A stretch of DNA of 64,000 nucleotides from Brevundimonas intermedia (GCF_004614235.1 NZ_SPVH01000002.1:124001-188000), one strand, 5' to 3'; numbered from the stretch's first letter, positions 34,771-44,664 are shown. The notes: generated by a model from the sequence alone, not told the origin. Translations and numbers: made by a program.

Positions 34771-35811
34771 ATGACTATGCTGGGGAATCGCCTGCTGACC
34801 CGCCGCCGCGCTCTGATCGCGGGCGGTGCGGCCGTGGCGGCGGGGGCCGTGGGGCTTCGGGCCTGCGGGCGGGTCGAGGCGCCGGTGGACGAACAGGGTC
34901 GGGTTCGCCTGCGTTTCGCCGCCGACTGGCGCGCCCAGGCCGAGCAGGGCGGCTTCTATCAGGCCCTGGCCAGCGGGGCCTATGAGAAGCGCGGGCTGAA
35001 CGTCCAGATCGTCCAGGGCGGTCCCGGCGTGAACGTGCCGCAACTGCTGGCGTCCGGCGCGGTCGAGCTGGGCATGGGCTCCAACAGCTTCATCCCCCTG
35101 AACCTGGTCGCGGCCGGCGCCCCGGTGAAGGCCGTCGCCGCCTTCTTCCAGAAGGACCCCCAGGTCCTGATGGCCCATCCCGACGACGCGCTGGAGACCA
35201 TCGCCGACCTGACCGGCCGCCCCTTCCTGCTGGCCGACACGGCGATCAACACCTTCTGGGTCTGGCTGAAGGCCCGCTACGGCTTCACCGACGAGCAGCT
35301 GCGCCCCTACGCCTATGACCCCGCCGCCTTCATCGCCAACACGCGCGCGGTGCAGCAGGGCTATCTGACCAGCGATCCCTACGCCATCGAACAGTCGGCC
35401 GATTTCGACCCGCGCGTCTTCCTGATGGCCGACGAAGGCTATCCCTCCTACGCCGCCATGGTGCTGGCCCCCAACGCCTTCGCCCGCGACAACGCGGCGG
35501 CCCTGCGCAGCTTCATCGCCGCCTCGGCGGAGGGGTGGCGCGACTATATCCGGGGCGACGCCTCGGCCGCCGACGCCCTGATCCGCAAGGACAACCCGGA
35601 CATGACGCAAGCCGTGCTGGATCAGGCCCGCGACAAGCTGCGCGACTACGCCATCGTCGACGGCGGCGACGCCGCCCTCTACGGCCTGGGCGCCCTGACC
35701 GAGGAGCGCTGGCAGGCCTTCTTCGACGTGACCTCCCAGGCCGGGGTCTATGAGGCGGACCTGAACTGGCGCGACGCCTTCACCGACAACTATCTGCCCG
35801 GTCGCGGCTGA
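34771..35811 (+). CDS. NMT1/THI5-like ABC substrate-binding protein
   Basis: A 346-residue periplasmic solute-binding protein of the SsuA/TauA/NMT1 type. A twin-arginine-like signal (LTRRRALIAGGAAVAAGAVG) is followed by LRFAADWRAQAEQGGFYQAL, YEKRGLNVQIVQGGPGVNVP and LASGAVELGMGSNSFIPLNL, the usual ligand-cleft motifs. Such proteins bind sulfonates, nitrate, pyrimidine precursors or related compounds. No ATPase or permease gene adjoins it, so the transporter partner must be elsewhere or absent. Confidence 0.85.
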   Translation: MTMLGNRLLTRRRALIAGGAAVAAGAVGLRACGRVEAPVDEQGRVRLRFAADWRAQAEQGGFYQALASGAYEKRGLNVQIVQGGPGVNVPQLLASGAVELGMGSNSFIPLNLVAAGAPVKAVAAFFQKDPQVLMAHPDDALETIADLTGRPFLLADTAINTFWVWLKARYGFTDEQLRPYAYDPAAFIANTRAVQQGYLTSDPYAIEQSADFDPRVFLMADEGYPSYAAMVLAPNAFARDNAAALRSFIAASAEGWRDYIRGDASAADALIRKDNPDMTQAVLDQARDKLRDYAIVDGGDAALYGLGALTEERWQAFFDVTSQAGVYEADLNWRDAFTDNYLPGRG

Positions 35812-35906
35812 CACGCCTTCGTCGTGGGAACCTGCCGTGGCGTTAGCGCGGGATTAAGTGGTCGAACCCTAGTGTGCGGGCTGCAATTCCTTACCGGAGA
35901 GCCGCC

Positions 35907-36785
35907 TTGCGCAGCGCCCTCGCCTTCACGACCCTCCTGACCGCCGCCAGCCTCGTGGCCAGCGGCGCTGTCGCCCAGCAGGCGTCGACCAATCCGTCCG
36001 GCCTGCGCTACCTGTCGTGGCCCGGCAAGCCGCCGGTCGCCGCCCGATCCGCCCAGAGCCCCGCGCCGAGGCCCGCGGTCACGCAGGCCGAGGCGCCGCA
36101 ACCGACCGTCGTCGCCGCCAACCGCACGATCCCCGGCGCGATTCCGCTGGCCCGCCTGGCGCCCGCGCCCTCCACCACTACACCGCGCAGCAACGGCCTG
36201 ACGCCCGCCAGCGCCTGGATGGGCCAGCCCGCCCCCACCCCCGTGCAGTCCGCCCCTGCGCAGTCCACCCCTGCCCCCTACACCCCCGCGCCTCAGCCGC
36301 AGCCGCCCGAGCCGGTCCAGAGCCAACCGCAACCGCAAGCCGAGGTCGCGCCCGCGCCCGTACCGCAGCAGACGGCCCAGGCCGCTCCCGAACCCCAGCC
36401 AGAACCTCAGCCGCAACCGGCCGAAGCCGTCGCCGTCGCCGACCCCATGGCCCCGCGCCGCGACGCCCCCATCTATCGCCTGCAACGACCCCAGGCCGGC
36501 GTCCCCCTAGACGGCGCCGCCGTCGCCGCCAATCAGCAGGCGGCGCAGATGGCCCCGACCGGCGACAACAGCGCCCGCTACTATTCCGTCCACCGCCAGG
36601 CCGGCCGTCACCCCGACGCCATCCAGGCCCCGCAGCAGACCTATCTGGACGCCCTGCCGGTCGAGATGACCCAGACGCCGCGCTCGAACGACCTGGCCCA
36701 GCCGGACGGTCCCCCGGCCCTGATCCGCAACGCCAACGGCTCCCTGCGCGCCGTGCCCCAGACCGAAGCCGACGACCTGCCATGA
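35907..36785 (+). CDS. secreted Pro/Gln/Ala-rich low-complexity protein
   Basis: A 292-residue protein. TTG 35907 is used because GGAG lies 6 bases upstream and it starts a signal peptide (LRSALAFTTLLTAASLVASG, AVAQQ). Most of the mature part (about residues 30-180) is Pro-, Gln- and Ala-rich with repeated PxPxP segments, suggesting an extended periplasmic linker. There is no known domain. Its TGA overlaps the ATG of the downstream DUF2336 gene (ATGA), so they are coupled. Confidence 0.7.
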   Translation: MRSALAFTTLLTAASLVASGAVAQQASTNPSGLRYLSWPGKPPVAARSAQSPAPRPAVTQAEAPQPTVVAANRTIPGAIPLARLAPAPSTTTPRSNGLTPASAWMGQPAPTPVQSAPAQSTPAPYTPAPQPQPPEPVQSQPQPQAEVAPAPVPQQTAQAAPEPQPEPQPQPAEAVAVADPMAPRRDAPIYRLQRPQAGVPLDGAAVAANQQAAQMAPTGDNSARYYSVHRQAGRHPDAIQAPQQTYLDALPVEMTQTPRSNDLAQPDGPPALIRNANGSLRAVPQTEADDLP

Positions 36786-37897
36786 ACGATCAAGTCGTGA
36801 TCGAACCTGCCGTGATCCCCGGCTCGCGCCTGCCGCAGCTGATCGCCCTGGCCGGTGAGGAATCCAGCGAGAAACGCCGCCTGCTGCTGCGCGAACTGAC
36901 CGACCACTTCTTCGGCGTTTCCGACCACAACGCCAACGAGACCGACCTCTACGGCTCGGTCCTGGCCAAGCTGTCCGACGAGATGGAGCTGGCGGTTCGC
37001 GCCGAACTGGCCGCCCGCTTCGCCGAGGCGCCCAACGCCCCCCACAGCCTGATCCGCCGCTTCGCCGACGACGAGCTGGAGGTCGCCGAACAGGTGCTGC
37101 GCGCCTCCAGCGTCCTGACTGACGAAGACCTGATCCACGTCGTGCGCCGGCGCGGCCAGGGTCACCTGCGCGCCGTGTCGGAGCGGGCCACCGTGTCAGA
37201 GGCCGTGTCCGATATCATCGTGGAACGCGGCGACGACGACACCCTGGACGCCCTGTTGCGCAACGACGGCGCCCGCCTGTCGCGCGCGGCGTCCGAGACC
37301 GCCGTCGAACGCGCCAAGGCCAATCCCGCCCTGCACGCCGCCACGGTCGAGCGCCAGAGCCTGCCTGCCGACCTGCTGAACGAGATGTATTTCGTCGTCG
37401 AGGCCCGGCTGCGTCACCAGATTCTGGAACAGAACGCCCGCATGGATCCCGACCTGCTGGAGGCGGCCTTAGCCGCCGGCCGCACGCGGGTCGCCACCGA
37501 CGACGGCGCCCTGCCCGCCGACTATGCCGAGAACCTGGCCTATGTGGACGAGCTGAAGGCCGCCGGACAGCTGACGCCCCAGGTGCTGATCCGCTTCCTG
37601 CGCTCGAACGGCCGCACGCCCTTCCTGATCGCCCTGTCCAAACTGGCCGACATCGACTTCCACACCGCGCGCGGCATCGTCGAGCGCAAGGACCTGGACG
37701 CCCTGTCGGTGGTCTGCAAGGCGGCCGACATGGACCGCGCCATCTATCTGACCTACGCCGTCGCCGTCCTGGGCTCGGAAGACAATCCGATGGGCAAGGC
37801 CGCCGCCTACGGCCGGATGTACGGCGAACTGACCCGTGACGCCGCCCTTCGCACCCTGCGCTTCTGGCGCATGCGGCGGACCGCACAGGCGGCCTGA
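36782..37897 (+). CDS. DUF2336 protein
   Basis: A 371-residue helical protein of the DUF2336 family, common in Caulobacterales and relatives. It has HEAT-like repeated helices (KRRLLLRELTDHFFGVSDHN, VSEAVSDIIVERGDDDTLDA, VLIRFLRSNGRTPFLIALSK, LDALSVVCKAADMDRAIYLT). Molecular role is not established. A paralogue (38733-39953) lies on the other strand about 0.8 kb downstream, on the far side of mucR. ATG 36782 overlaps the upstream stop. Confidence 0.85.
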   Translation: MNDQVVIEPAVIPGSRLPQLIALAGEESSEKRRLLLRELTDHFFGVSDHNANETDLYGSVLAKLSDEMELAVRAELAARFAEAPNAPHSLIRRFADDELEVAEQVLRASSVLTDEDLIHVVRRRGQGHLRAVSERATVSEAVSDIIVERGDDDTLDALLRNDGARLSRAASETAVERAKANPALHAATVERQSLPADLLNEMYFVVEARLRHQILEQNARMDPDLLEAALAAGRTRVATDDGALPADYAENLAYVDELKAAGQLTPQVLIRFLRSNGRTPFLIALSKLADIDFHTARGIVERKDLDALSVVCKAADMDRAIYLTYAVAVLGSEDNPMGKAAAYGRMYGELTRDAALRTLRFWRMRRTAQAA

Positions 37898-37910
37898 CGC
37901 AAAACTGACT

Positions 37911-38072
37911 TCTCCCTCCCCCTGCGGGGGAGGGTGGCTGAGGCGCAGCCGAAGCCGGGTGGGGACGGCAAGGCGACGTCCCACCATCCTTCTTGTTTCC
38001 GGCAAGTGCGTCCCTGCCGCCGCCCCCACCCGGTCGCTACGCGACCACCCTCCCCCGCAGGAGGAGGGAGAG
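37911..38072. repeat. palindromic repeat, family A
   Basis: Ends TCTCCCTCCCCCTGCGGGGG and CCTCCCCCGCAGGAGGAGGG. The interior GGTGGCTGAGGCGCAGCCGA and CGCTACGCGACC motifs match the copy in g14 (10017-10163). It lies just after the DUF2336 stop and next to the mucR terminator. Confidence 0.85.
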
Positions 38073-38090
38073 GATCGTGCCCCCAAAGCA

Positions 38091-38121
38091 AAAACGCCCG
38101 CCTCCTTTCGGAAGCGGGCGT
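38091..38121 (-). terminator. terminator of mucR
   Basis: On the minus strand ACGCCCGCTTCC pairs with GGAGGCGGGCGT across a GAAA loop, followed by TTTTTG. It lies about 23 bases after the mucR stop: a strong intrinsic terminator. Confidence 0.85.
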
Positions 38122-38143
38122 CCTGTTACCGAAAAAATCCGGC

Positions 38144-38599
38144 TTATTTCTTGGCGCGCGCCGTCGTGGCGGCGCGGGCGGGCTTGCGGCCGCCCTGGCC
38201 CAGGCCCATCGACTTGGCCAGTTCCGAACGCGCCTTGGCGTAGTTCGGGGCGACCATGGGATAGTCTTTCGGCAGACCCCATTTGGCGCGGTAATCTTCG
38301 GGGCTCATGTCGTATTTGGTGCGCAGGTGGCGCTTCAACGACTTGAACTTGCGACCGTCTTCCAGACAGATCAGGAAGTCGGGCGCGATCGACTTGCGGA
38401 TCGGCACCGCCGGCTCCTTGGGCTCGGGCTCAGCTTCGACCGGACCATTGGAAACGCCCGAAAGGGCGGCGTGAATATTGGAGATAAGCGCCGGCAGAGC
38501 GTCTGCCGAGACGGAGTTGTTGCCGACATAGGCCGACACGATATCCGCAGTCATCTCTAGCAGTTCGGGCTTATCTTCCATTATCGACATCGCTTTCAT
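38144..38599 (-). CDS. mucR: MucR/Ros family transcriptional regulator
   Basis: A 151-residue zinc-finger regulator of the Ros/MucR family. It has the N-terminal ELLEMTADIVSAYVGNNSVS, a linker rich in Pro/Glu, and the C-terminal zinc-finger/DNA-binding part CLEDGRKFKSLKRHLRTKYD, MSPEDYRAKWGLPKDYPMVA and NYAKARSELAKSMGLG. In Caulobacter MucR proteins act with SciP and CtrA in cell-cycle transcription. MucR binds AT-rich DNA and often represses itself. Three in-frame ATGs (38599, 38590, 38581) are possible; the first is listed. Two inverted repeats precede it. Confidence 0.9.
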   Translation of the reverse strand: MKAMSIMEDKPELLEMTADIVSAYVGNNSVSADALPALISNIHAALSGVSNGPVEAEPEPKEPAVPIRKSIAPDFLICLEDGRKFKSLKRHLRTKYDMSPEDYRAKWGLPKDYPMVAPNYAKARSELAKSMGLGQGGRKPARAATTARAKK

Positions 38600-38611
38600 G
38601 ATCCATGTGCG

Positions 38612-38655
38612 CTCGACTGATTCTCCAGTCGAGTCATCCCTATACCGTCATAGGG
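38612..38655. promoter_or_regulatory. two inverted repeats upstream of mucR
   Basis: CTCGACTG-ATTCTC-CAGTCGAG (38612-38633) and CCCTAT-ACCGTC-ATAGGG (38638-38655) are perfect palindromes, each with a 6-base spacer. Their centres are about 24 bp apart, roughly two helical turns. They lie 13-56 bases before the mucR start, a plausible operator or autoregulation zone. Confidence 0.5.
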
Positions 38656-38732
38656 TTGTTTTGGTCCGAAAGCAAACACGCGCTCAAGCGGTGCGATATG
38701 CACGTTACTGAAAATACATGTAGTGGTTAAGA

Positions 38733-39953
38733 TCAGCGGCCGAAGTCTTCGGCCAGCACCATCATCGCCGCGCGTTCGGGCGCCGAATATTCATCGACCG
38801 CATCATCCTCGCCATCGCGGATCGCCCGCAACAGGCTGGGCGTCAAAGCCGACGACAAAGACCAGTTCCAGTATCGCAACACCGTCTGCGCCCGGTCGAC
38901 CGCCAGCATCTCGTAGGTGATCTGCACCCGCTCCCAGTCGGGATGGATCTTGCCGTCCGCCAGGGTCTCGGGCCGACGCATCGAGCGCCACAGATTGGTC
39001 AGGTCCACACGCGACATCCCCGTGGCCTTGCACAGGATCGCCAGCGGCTCACCGCCCGGATCGCCCAGCAGCTTGGCCCCCGTCAGCGGCTTGACCCCGG
39101 CCAGGAAGGCGATTTCGGACGCTGTCTCCCGCGTCAGCCCATCGCGCGCGGCGACCATGACGGCCTGTTCCAGACTGTCGAACGGGCTCTTTTCGATGGC
39201 GGCGCGGTTGCGCTGGCGGCGCTCGATGAACTGCAGCGCCTTGCGCGCCACCGGATCGGCCCAGCCCTCTTCGGCCGCCATGGGAAAGACGTCCTCGGTC
39301 GCCTCCTGCATGACTTCGCGCGACACGGCGAACCGCTGCAGGATGGTGCGGCGATCCTCGGGCACGCACCACCAGAACATGACATAGGCGCCCGACGGCC
39401 TCAGCTCTGGCCGTTTCAGCAACGGGCCGCACAAACCCGGCGACTGACGGCTCAGCCCCACCACCGCCTCGACCCCGACCTGCGACAGGCGCGCGGTCTT
39501 GTTGCGCAGCACCGCCTCGATCACCTCCATCTCGCCGAACGAGAACAGGGTCTCGGTCACGATCTCGGACAGGCCCCGACGCGCCGCGATCAGCAGCCGA
39601 TGCTCGAAACTGGCGTCGCGCGCACAGCCGACGATGTCGGCGTCACTCAACGACGCGCACTGTTCGATCAACAGGCCGGCGATCTCCGGCTCGTCGCGCA
39701 ACAGGATGCGCGCCACACTGTTGGGCAGTTCAGCCAGCGGCGCCAGCCGCGACGCCACGCGACGCCGCTCCTCGCGCGACGCCAGACGCAGCATCTCGAC
39801 CAGCAGATCGCCGGTGACGGCCCGCTCGAAGGCGTTGATCCGGCTGGCGGGAAGGGACACGACATCGGCCAGCCGCTTCAGCAGCGCACGGCGTGCGCGC
39901 AGCGGCGTCTCCGGCGTCGCCTCTTCCCCCATCATGGCTGACAGTTCGCCCAT
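38733..39953 (-). CDS. DUF2336 protein (second copy)
   Basis: A 406-residue DUF2336 protein with helical repeats (RALLKRLADVVSLPASRINA, FERAVTGDLLVEMLRLASRE, LSEIVTETLFSFGEMEVIEA, KPLTGAKLLGDPGGEPLAIL). It shares the VxRYWNWSLS-like ending pattern (VLRYWNWSLSSALTPSLLRA) with FW/YW in the paralogue at 36782-37897 (LRFWRMR). Function unknown. The N-terminal start could be M1 (39953) or M7. It is divergent from the mucR promoter region. Confidence 0.82.
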   Translation of the reverse strand: MGELSAMMGEEATPETPLRARRALLKRLADVVSLPASRINAFERAVTGDLLVEMLRLASREERRRVASRLAPLAELPNSVARILLRDEPEIAGLLIEQCASLSDADIVGCARDASFEHRLLIAARRGLSEIVTETLFSFGEMEVIEAVLRNKTARLSQVGVEAVVGLSRQSPGLCGPLLKRPELRPSGAYVMFWWCVPEDRRTILQRFAVSREVMQEATEDVFPMAAEEGWADPVARKALQFIERRQRNRAAIEKSPFDSLEQAVMVAARDGLTRETASEIAFLAGVKPLTGAKLLGDPGGEPLAILCKATGMSRVDLTNLWRSMRRPETLADGKIHPDWERVQITYEMLAVDRAQTVLRYWNWSLSSALTPSLLRAIRDGEDDAVDEYSAPERAAMMVLAEDFGR

Positions 39954-39994
39954 TCGCCCAGTTTAGGCGCCAGCGGTTAACCGGGCGTGAGCCT

Positions 39995-40249
39995 TCAGCT
40001 CTTGTTGACCACCACCACGATGGCCAGGATCACGAAGGCGATCACCGCCAGCACGCGCGCGATCCACGGCGAGGCGACGAAGACGCCCAGCACGGTAAAG
40101 CCGCTCTTGACCGCCTCCGGCCGCGTCAGCGCCTGTTTGAAGCCGCCGCCCGCACCGCCCCCACCCGCGATCGGATGACCGCAGTTGGGACAGGCGACGG
40201 CGGCCTCGGACACTTGGTGCGCGCAGGCGGGGCAAGGGATCAGGGCCAT
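39995..40249 (-). CDS. zinc-ribbon membrane protein
   Basis: An 84-residue protein. An N-terminal zinc ribbon (CPACAHQVSEAAVACPNCGH, two CxxC pairs) is joined by a Gly-rich linker to one C-terminal membrane span (IARVLAVIAFVILAIVVVVN). Start 2 bases after the OmpA-like gene stop, so it is the last gene of a three-gene operon (lipoprotein, OmpA-like, zinc ribbon). Role unknown. Confidence 0.8.
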   Translation of the reverse strand: MALIPCPACAHQVSEAAVACPNCGHPIAGGGGAGGGFKQALTRPEAVKSGFTVLGVFVASPWIARVLAVIAFVILAIVVVVNKS

Positions 40250-40251
40250 GC

Positions 40252-40899
40252 TCAGCCTCCCGGTTTCGGCGTGATGCGGATTTCGACGCGGCGGTTCTTC
40301 TGCCGCCCGTCGGGATCGTCCGAGCCGTCGGGCCTGGCGTTGGCGGCGACCGGCTGGCGTTCCCCGAACCCTTGCGCGCCCAGGGTGCGCCCGGCCTCGC
40401 GTTGCAGCCGCGCCGCCACCGCCCGCGCGCGTCTCAGCGACAGGCGCTCGTTATAGGCGTCGTCGCCCTTGGCGTCGGTATGGCCGCCGATGCTGACCTG
40501 GGCGCCGGGGTAGCTTTTCAGCAGTTCGGCCGCCCGCATCAGGGCCGGCTCCGCATCGGCCCGGATCGTCGCCTTGTCGAAGTCGAACAGCACGTCGGCG
40601 GGCAGGTCGATCACGATCACCCCGTCGCTGCGCCGCGCATTCAGCTCGGTCAGCAGGCTGCGCGTCGTCTCGACCCGTTCCGGCGCCACCTCGGACGAGA
40701 CGAAGACGCTCTCCAGTTCACTGTCCGGCCCGGCCTTGGCAAAGCTGGACTGGGGCGCGGTCATGTCCTTCTCGAAGGTCGAGATCGTGCCGATGGCGCT
40801 GCCGCTCATCAGCCGCACCGTCATGGCCGAGACCACGCTCGGCGTCAGGCCGGCGGCCAACAGCGCCGCCGCCATGGCGGGCGCGTGTCGTCGCATCAT
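40252..40899 (-). CDS. OmpA-family peptidoglycan-binding protein
   Basis: A 215-residue exported protein with signal peptide (APAMAAALLAAGLTPSVVSA) and a C-terminal OmpA domain (VLFDFDKATIRADAEPALMR, VSIGGHTDAKGDDAYNERLS, GFGERQPVAANARPDGSDDP, NRRVEIRI). The domain binds diaminopimelate peptidoglycan, tethering the protein to the wall. ATG overlaps the stop of the upstream lipoprotein (ATGA). With that lipoprotein it may form a small envelope complex. Confidence 0.88.
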   Translation of the reverse strand: MMRRHAPAMAAALLAAGLTPSVVSAMTVRLMSGSAIGTISTFEKDMTAPQSSFAKAGPDSELESVFVSSEVAPERVETTRSLLTELNARRSDGVIVIDLPADVLFDFDKATIRADAEPALMRAAELLKSYPGAQVSIGGHTDAKGDDAYNERLSLRRARAVAARLQREAGRTLGAQGFGERQPVAANARPDGSDDPDGRQKNRRVEIRITPKPGG

Positions 40900-41483
40900 C
40901 CGGCGGCTCCTGCCGGGTTCTGGGCCGTCGGATTCTGAGCCGCCTGGGCCGTCAGCGGAATGGTCATCCGCAGGAACGGGCCGATGATGCTGTCCGAGGT
41001 CGAGCCTTCGTTGAACACGACCGAGATCTGGTTAACCCCGGCCGGCACGGCGCCCATGAAGACCAGGCGGCCGTTCATGGTGTCGCCCTTGACGATGTTC
41101 ATGTTCGGATTGCCCTCGGGCGGCTTCAGACGCAGCTTCTGGCCGTTGGGCAGTTCGATATAGGTGGCGTTCGACGCCATCTGGACATTGTTCGTCATGT
41201 CGCTGGCGAACGAGATGCTGACGTCCAGGATGGTGGCGTCCTCGGCTAAATCGACGTTCTTGACCCGCACCGTGGCCCCGACGTCCGTCACGCCCTGCAC
41301 GTCCACCGGCACGTTGCGGATCTGGCGCGGCTGGGCGGTGACGGGGGTGTTGGCGGCGGCTGCGGCCTGCTGTTCCGGCGACATCGACGGATCGACCGCC
41401 TGCTTGTCGTCGTTGTTCGAACAAGCGGCGAGCGCCAGGGCCGAAGCCCCTGCGACGGCGATCAGGCGAAGGGCGACAGTCAT
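40896..41483 (-). CDS. lipoprotein of unknown function
   Basis: A 195-residue lipoprotein. Signal peptide with lipobox LALAAC (Cys near residue 20), a Gln/Ala-rich linker, then a beta-rich domain (VGATVRVKNVDLAEDATILD, VSISFASDMTNNVQMASNAT, GRLVFMGAVPAGVNQISVVF). Start ATG 41483 has CGGAG upstream. The domain may be of the DUF4352-like immunoglobulin type; that is a guess. First gene of the operon with the OmpA-like and zinc-ribbon genes. Confidence 0.75.
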   Translation of the reverse strand: MTVALRLIAVAGASALALAACSNNDDKQAVDPSMSPEQQAAAAANTPVTAQPRQIRNVPVDVQGVTDVGATVRVKNVDLAEDATILDVSISFASDMTNNVQMASNATYIELPNGQKLRLKPPEGNPNMNIVKGDTMNGRLVFMGAVPAGVNQISVVFNEGSTSDSIIGPFLRMTIPLTAQAAQNPTAQNPAGAAG

Positions 41484-41629
41484 GAAACGCTCCGGCGTTG
41501 TTGATCCGCCGCGCGTCGCCCACATCCCAAGCGGAGCCGCACGCGCGTCCGATATCGAACACGCGGGCGGTGAAAAGGCTCCGCTTGGAGCTTGATCGTT
41601 TTTTAACTGAACCGCGCAGCGGTGAGGTC

Positions 41630-41648
41630 AAAAAGCGTGAATCACGCT
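41630..41648 (-). terminator. terminator of cysK
   Basis: On the minus strand AGCGTG-ATT-CACGCT followed by TTTTTGAC, 5 bases after the cysK stop. Compact intrinsic terminator. Confidence 0.8.
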
Positions 41649-41652
41649 CGGC

Positions 41653-42633
<981 letters not shown>

Positions 42634-42748
42634 GAGGGAGGTCTCCGTGAATCTGTGGCCCGCAACAGATAAGGCCTCGCCGCACGGCGCAAGGGGGCGA
42701 ACGCGATCATTTCTGCGCGACCCTTTCAGAGCGGCTATGTAGGCCTAT

Positions 42749-44101
42749 ATGACGCGGTCGCGCGAACCGAGATTTTCTCCCTTGCCCCACACCCGCCCGC
42801 CTTCCGACACCGGCCTGACGCCGGAGATCGCCGAACTGGTCGCGGAGGTGCACGCCGACACGGCCGCAGAGACCCAGATTCAGATGGACGATCCGGTCGC
42901 GCCCAAGGTCGAGGAGGCCCCGGCGCCCGAGACCCGCTCCACCGCCGACGAGTTGCGTTATCGCCTCAAGCAGCAGTCGCTGCTGGCGCGGTTCGGCGAG
43001 GTGGCCCTGCGCGAGCGGGACCGCCAGGCCCTGCTCGACGCCGCCTGCGAGGTTTGCGCCGACGGGCTGGAGACGCCCCTGTCCAAGGTGCTGATCCACA
43101 ACGAGGCCCGCGACCGCCTGGTTCTGGTCGCCGGCGTGGGCTGGAGCGGCGAGGTCGAGGGCCGCGCCTCGCTGGGCGTCGAGCTGGATTCCCCGGCCGG
43201 CTACGCCTTCCAGACCGGCAAGCCCCTGATCTCCAACCATCTGGACATCGAGGACCGGTTCCGCACGCCCAAACTGCTGGCCGACCACGGGGTGCGACGC
43301 GCCATCAACGTGCTGATCCGGCCCGAACTGGACGGCGAACCCTGGGGCGTGCTTGAGGTCGACAGCCCCGACGAGGGTCAGTTCGACGCCCGCGACGCCC
43401 TGTTCCTGGACGCCTTCGCCGCCGTCGTCGGCGCCGCCATCGCCCGCCAGCAGACCGAGCAGCGGCTTTTGGCCGCCATCGAGCACCAGGCCCTGCTGAC
43501 GCGCGAGGTCAGCCACCGCGTCAAGAACAGCCTGTCCCTGGTCTCCAGCCTGTTGTCGATGCAGGCGCGCGGCGCCGCGTCCGACGACGTGCGCGCCGCC
43601 CTGGCCACGGCCGGGTCGCGCATCCAGGCCATCAGCCAGGTCCACGACCAGCTGTGGCGCGGCGCCGACGTCCAGACCGTGATCCTGTCCGACTTCCTGT
43701 GCCAGCTGTGCGCGGCCATCGACACCGGCAGCGATCGTCACGTCATCACCTGCGAGGCCTCCGACGCGCCTCTGGGCGCCGACATCGCCATTCCGCTGGG
43801 CCTGATCGTCAACGAACTGGTCACCAACGCCATCAAATACGCCTATGGCCCCGACGGCGGCGACATCGCCGTGACCGGCCGGATCGCGGACGGGCGCCTG
43901 ACCGTGACGGTGGCCGACCAGGGCAAGGGCTTCGACCTGATCGCCGCCCGCAGCGACCGCAGCCTGGGCATGCGCGTGATCGACAGTCTGGTGCGCCAGA
44001 TCGGCGGCACCATCGTGAACCAGGCCCCACACGCCGGGAAAGACGCCGGTGAAGGCGAGGGCGTCGGCGCGATCCTGGTGGTCGAGGCCTCGGCGACCTA
44101 G
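42749..44101 (+). CDS. GAF-HisKA_2 histidine kinase
   Basis: A 450-residue cytoplasmic kinase. The GAF domain spans about residues 78-240 (LLARFGEVALRERDRQALLD, GYAFQTGKPLISNHLDIEDR, NVLIRPELDGEPWGVLEVDS). The HisKA_2 dimerisation box has His256 in LTREVSHRVKNSLSLVSSLL. The ATPase region is IVNELVTNAIKYAYGPDGGD, VADQGKGFD and SLGMRVIDSLVRQIGGT. Kinases of this type often feed the PhyR general stress response or related pathways. The ATG at 42749 has no strong ribosome site; TTG 42782 is an alternative. It ends overlapping the convergent lrp gene by 4 bases. Confidence 0.85.
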   Translation: MTRSREPRFSPLPHTRPPSDTGLTPEIAELVAEVHADTAAETQIQMDDPVAPKVEEAPAPETRSTADELRYRLKQQSLLARFGEVALRERDRQALLDAACEVCADGLETPLSKVLIHNEARDRLVLVAGVGWSGEVEGRASLGVELDSPAGYAFQTGKPLISNHLDIEDRFRTPKLLADHGVRRAINVLIRPELDGEPWGVLEVDSPDEGQFDARDALFLDAFAAVVGAAIARQQTEQRLLAAIEHQALLTREVSHRVKNSLSLVSSLLSMQARGAASDDVRAALATAGSRIQAISQVHDQLWRGADVQTVILSDFLCQLCAAIDTGSDRHVITCEASDAPLGADIAIPLGLIVNELVTNAIKYAYGPDGGDIAVTGRIADGRLTVTVADQGKGFDLIAARSDRSLGMRVIDSLVRQIGGTIVNQAPHAGKDAGEGEGVGAILVVEASAT

Positions 44102-44580
44102 CGTTCCAGCACCGCGCGCGCCGGGTCGAAGCCGACCACCTCGCGGATCACGATCATGCTCTTGAAGCCGCGCACGCCCTTTTCGGGGAGCAGTTCGCGG
44201 ATGCCGAAGGCCTCGTAGTCCTGCATCGAGCGCACGGCGACGGTCAGCAGATAGTCGGTCTCGCCCGTCACGTCCCAGGCGCCTTGGACCTCGGGACTGG
44301 CCTTCATGGCGCGCTGAAAGTCGTCCATCACCTTGCGGTCCTGGGTGTTCATCTCGACCTGGACATGCAGGACGATGCGCGGTTCGACCCGGGCGGGATC
44401 GATAACGGCGACGTCGGCGGCGATGACCCCTTCCGCCCGCAGACGACGCAGCCGGCGCAGCACGGCGGATTCCGACAGGCCCACCGCCTCGGCCGTCACC
44501 CGCGCCGGCTCCAGATTGTTGCGCCGGACCCGCTCCAGCAGCCGATGGTCGAAATCGTCGAGGGTGACGAAATTCGTCAT
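44098..44580 (-). CDS. Lrp/AsnC family regulator
   Basis: A 160-residue feast/famine regulator with N-terminal helix-turn-helix (LDDFDHRLLERVRRNNLEPA, RVTAEAVGLSESAVLRRLRR) and C-terminal RAM ligand domain (IVLHVQVEMNTQDRKVMDDF, QGAWDVTGETDYLLTVAVRS). Start ATG 44580 has AAAGG upstream; a longer frame to 44640 adds unrelated residues. It is divergent from the exporter gene at 44665. Such Lrp-exporter pairs commonly control amino-acid efflux in response to the exported amino acid. Confidence 0.9.
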   Translation of the reverse strand: MTNFVTLDDFDHRLLERVRRNNLEPARVTAEAVGLSESAVLRRLRRLRAEGVIAADVAVIDPARVEPRIVLHVQVEMNTQDRKVMDDFQRAMKASPEVQGAWDVTGETDYLLTVAVRSMQDYEAFGIRELLPEKGVRGFKSMIVIREVVGFDPARAVLER

Positions 44581-44664
44581 TACATGGCCTTTCGTGACGA
44601 TTTCAGGCGCATTCAAGCGGAAAATCGCCGGGAAGCGCAAGCAGGATTCGGCTACTCACTGGTC

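Noticed and set aside
42707..44032. 441-codon minus-strand frame opposite the HisKA_2 kinase
   Set aside because: It is low-complexity Gly/Asp/Gln-rich shadow translation.
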